This document shows, piece after piece, positions 5,527 through 6,851 of a stretch of 6,851 nt of DNA. How positions within the stretch are numbered: position 1 is the stretch's first letter; every line of letters starts with the position of its first letter. The position numbers and the translations under genes are program-made. The notes beneath the pieces were generated by a model. The model searched no databases, had not been told where the DNA came from, and worked only from the letters and a program-made list of their open reading frames with translations. Source of the stretch: Pyrodictiaceae archaeon (lineage in GTDB: Archaea; Thermoproteota; Thermoprotei_A; Sulfolobales; Pyrodictiaceae). The stretch is taken from the NCBI GenBank assembly GCA_027046105.1, contig JALTZQ010000023.1, positions 1-6,851 on the forward strand. The letters are read 5' to 3'.

Positions 5527-6567
5527 GTGGGCGCTCGAAAGAAGCATGCTCCTCGAAGAGGTAGTCTAGGGCTAAGACCGCGCAAGAGAGCATCAAGGTT
5601 AGTGCCAAGGATAAGGAGTTGGCCAGAGCTTGATATTGATAAACCATTGCCCTTAGCGTTTTTGGGATACAAGGCTGGTATGACGCATGTCTTTATGATA
5701 GATGATGTGCCAGGTTCAATGACGCAAGGCAAGGAAGTCTTTGTTCCCGTTACGGTTATAGAGGCACCACCTATGGTGGTCACGGCTCTCCGTGTCTATG
5801 GCTATGATCCCAATATAGGGTTATACACCATGAGCGAAGTATGGGCGCAGCCAGAGGTGCTTAAGAAGGAGTACAACTTAGATATTGATAGAATTGTACC
5901 TAGGCTAAGAGTACCAGATCCCGAAAAAAGGTTAAAGAAGCTTGAGGAGTCATTGGAGAAGGTATACGATGTTAGGGTAATAGCAGCAACGCAACCAAAG
6001 CTCGTTGGTGGACTTAGTAAGAAGAAGCCAGACCTGATAGAGATAAAGATTGGTGGTAAAGTAGGTATTGAAGATAGATTTAAATATGCTGTAAACTTGC
6101 TTGGTTCAACGTTTAGCGTGTCCGATGTGTTCCAAGTAGGTCAGCTAGTAGATGTCATTGCTGTAACAAAAGGTAAAGGCTTTGCTGGTGTAATTAAGAG
6201 ATTCGGTGTAAAGGAGCTACCCAAATGGCATAAACATCGTAAAGGAAGCAGAAAGGTTGGTACAAGAGGTCCCGCCACGAGCTTCTCTTGGAGTGAGGTT
6301 CCACAACCAGGCCAATTAGGTTTTCATCGCAGAACAGAATATAATAAGCGGATACTACTCATAGGTGATAATGGTTACGAGATAACTCCTGCAGGAGGCT
6401 TTCTACATTACGGAATTGTACGTAGCACCTACGTTTTACTTGCAGGTAGTGTGCCAGGTACACCAAAGAGACCAATTGTTCTGCGACACCCAATAAGACC
6501 TACATGGCAACCCCCAGGCCCGCCAAGAATTACTTATATCAGCATAGAAAGTAAACAAGGTAACTAG
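5527..6567 (+). CDS. rpl3: Large-subunit ribosomal protein uL3
   Basis: uL3 is a primary rRNA-binding protein of the large subunit, nucleating assembly and reaching toward the peptidyl-transferase centre. The 346-residue length fits the archaeal/eukaryal form, which is longer than the bacterial one. Visible are a basic N-terminal tail (GARKKHAPRRGSLGLRPRKR, 2-21), LPLAFLGYKAGMTHV (41-55), a charged helical insertion around 130-150, the TKGKGFAGVIKRFGVK block (214-229) and the central extension WHKHRKGSRKVGTRGPATSF (234-253) followed by VPQPGQLGFHRRTEYNKRIL (258-277), then a C-terminal part with GTPKRPIVLRHPIRP (311-325). The tip of the extension reads GPATS; halophilic and eukaryal homologues, as I recall them, have a Trp there. 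The GTG start is fixed by an in-frame TAG five codons upstream. It has its own promoter-like box and leads into uL4 after 37 bases. Confidence 0.98.
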   Translation: MGARKKHAPRRGSLGLRPRKRASRLVPRIRSWPELDIDKPLPLAFLGYKAGMTHVFMIDDVPGSMTQGKEVFVPVTVIEAPPMVVTALRVYGYDPNIGLYTMSEVWAQPEVLKKEYNLDIDRIVPRLRVPDPEKRLKKLEESLEKVYDVRVIAATQPKLVGGLSKKKPDLIEIKIGGKVGIEDRFKYAVNLLGSTFSVSDVFQVGQLVDVIAVTKGKGFAGVIKRFGVKELPKWHKHRKGSRKVGTRGPATSFSWSEVPQPGQLGFHRRTEYNKRILLIGDNGYEITPAGGFLHYGIVRSTYVLLAGSVPGTPKRPIVLRHPIRPTWQPPGPPRITYISIESKQGN

Positions 6568-6593
6568 CATAGTATATTGTGAAGTGTGAGTAA

Positions 6594-6599
6594 GGTGAT
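6594..6599 (+). promoter_or_regulatory. Ribosome-binding site of L4
   Basis: GGTGAT at 6594-6599 is an exact six-base match to the archaeal Shine-Dalgarno, five bases before GTG 6605. It decides the uL4 start; no closer in-frame start exists. Confidence 0.65.
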
Positions 6600-6604
6600 T
6601 AGAC

Positions 6605-6851
6605 GTGAGTAAAGAATGGTCTGTTGGCTCAACACTGTTCCTACTGGTACGTGATCCTCCTAAAGTACCAGTATACGGCGTTGAGGGTGTTGTAAGAGAG
6701 GAAATTACGTTGCCTCGCGTTTTTGGATTGCCAGTACGACTGGATCTCATACGTAGAGCCTTTCTTTCTGAATTCACGGCGCGTTTGCAACCAAAGGGAA
6801 GAGACCCTATGGCGGGTAAAAGAACTACTGCCAGGAGCTTCGGTGTAGGAC
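6605..6851 (+). CDS. rpl4: Large-subunit ribosomal protein uL4, 5' part (cut by window end)
   Basis: uL4 binds 23S rRNA and lines the peptide exit tunnel. Only 82 codons are present; the archaeal protein is usually around 260-270 residues, so about two thirds lie outside the window. Recognition rests on [17 protein letters not shown] at 36-52, the classic archaeal/eukaryal uL4 segment, and on [19 protein letters not shown] at 62-80, the start of the extended loop that reaches into the tunnel. The same frame is open from the GTG start to the last base. It starts 37 bases after the uL3 stop with a good ribosome-binding site and no promoter of its own, so it is almost certainly cotranscribed with uL3. 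uL23 and uL2 would be expected next. Confidence 0.96.
   Translation, partial: MSKEWSVGSTLFLLVRDPPKVPVYGVEGVVREEITLPRVFGLPVRLDLIRRAFLSEFTARLQPKGRDPMAGKRTTARSFGVG

Noticed and set aside
5456..5783. Minus-strand open frames over the L3 leader and 5' end
   Set aside because: They are antisense to a certain uL3 gene and would cover its promoter and ribosome-binding site.
6436..6777. Minus-strand open frame across the uL3-uL4 junction
   Set aside because: It is antisense to both ribosomal protein genes; the plus-strand reading carries the diagnostic motifs.
1..6851. Mobile elements, CRISPR arrays, prophage or toxin-antitoxin genes
   Set aside because: No direct repeat arrays, terminal inverted repeats, transposase or integrase motifs were seen; gene density is normal apart from the divergent gap.

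Overview
The window reads as a stretch of chromosome from a thermophilic archaeon of the Thermoproteota (Crenarchaeota). The evidence is an archaeal/eukaryal-type isoleucyl-tRNA synthetase, archaeal-type ribosomal proteins L3 (uL3) and L4 (uL4), Shine-Dalgarno cores of the GAGGTGAT type, TATA-like promoter boxes, and heavy use of GTG and TTG starts. A member of the Desulfurococcales is my best guess, but I infer that from the style of the proteins and cannot prove it here. Everything looks like core, vertically inherited translation-related sequence. I see no transposon, phage, CRISPR or toxin genes.

Left half (30-4220, all minus strand): three genes run right to left. First is a CxxCxxCC (YkgJ/UPF0153-like) putative iron- or zinc-binding protein (3567-4220). 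It is followed with near overlap by an 88-residue protein of unknown function, predicted as beta-alpha-beta-beta-alpha-beta (3295-3561). The Shine-Dalgarno of the small gene contains the stop codon of the first gene. After a 91-base gap comes isoleucyl-tRNA synthetase (30-3203, 1057 residues, complete). Bases 1-29 lie beyond its stop codon and hold nothing I can name.

Centre (4221-4586): a divergent intergenic region, long for this kind of genome. Bases 4221-4448 carry two perfect 7-bp inverted repeats, box C/D-like motifs and a TATA-like sequence readable on both strands. A 34-codon, strongly basic ORF (4449-4553) follows. It has its own plausible ribosome-binding site and lies in the same frame as the downstream methyltransferase gene, separated from it by one TAA stop.

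Right half (4587-6851, all plus strand): a SPOUT-fold RNA methyltransferase of the SPOUT1/MTH1 family (4587-5438), then uL3 (5527-6567) with its own TATA-like box and leader, then the first 82 codons of uL4 (6605 to the window end). This is the start of the archaeal S10-type ribosomal protein cluster, in which this methyltransferase is a known neighbour of L3. The window therefore joins tRNA charging, probable rRNA or tRNA modification, and large-subunit assembly. The least explained parts are the structured intergenic region, the small basic ORF, and the pair of genes upstream of the synthetase.
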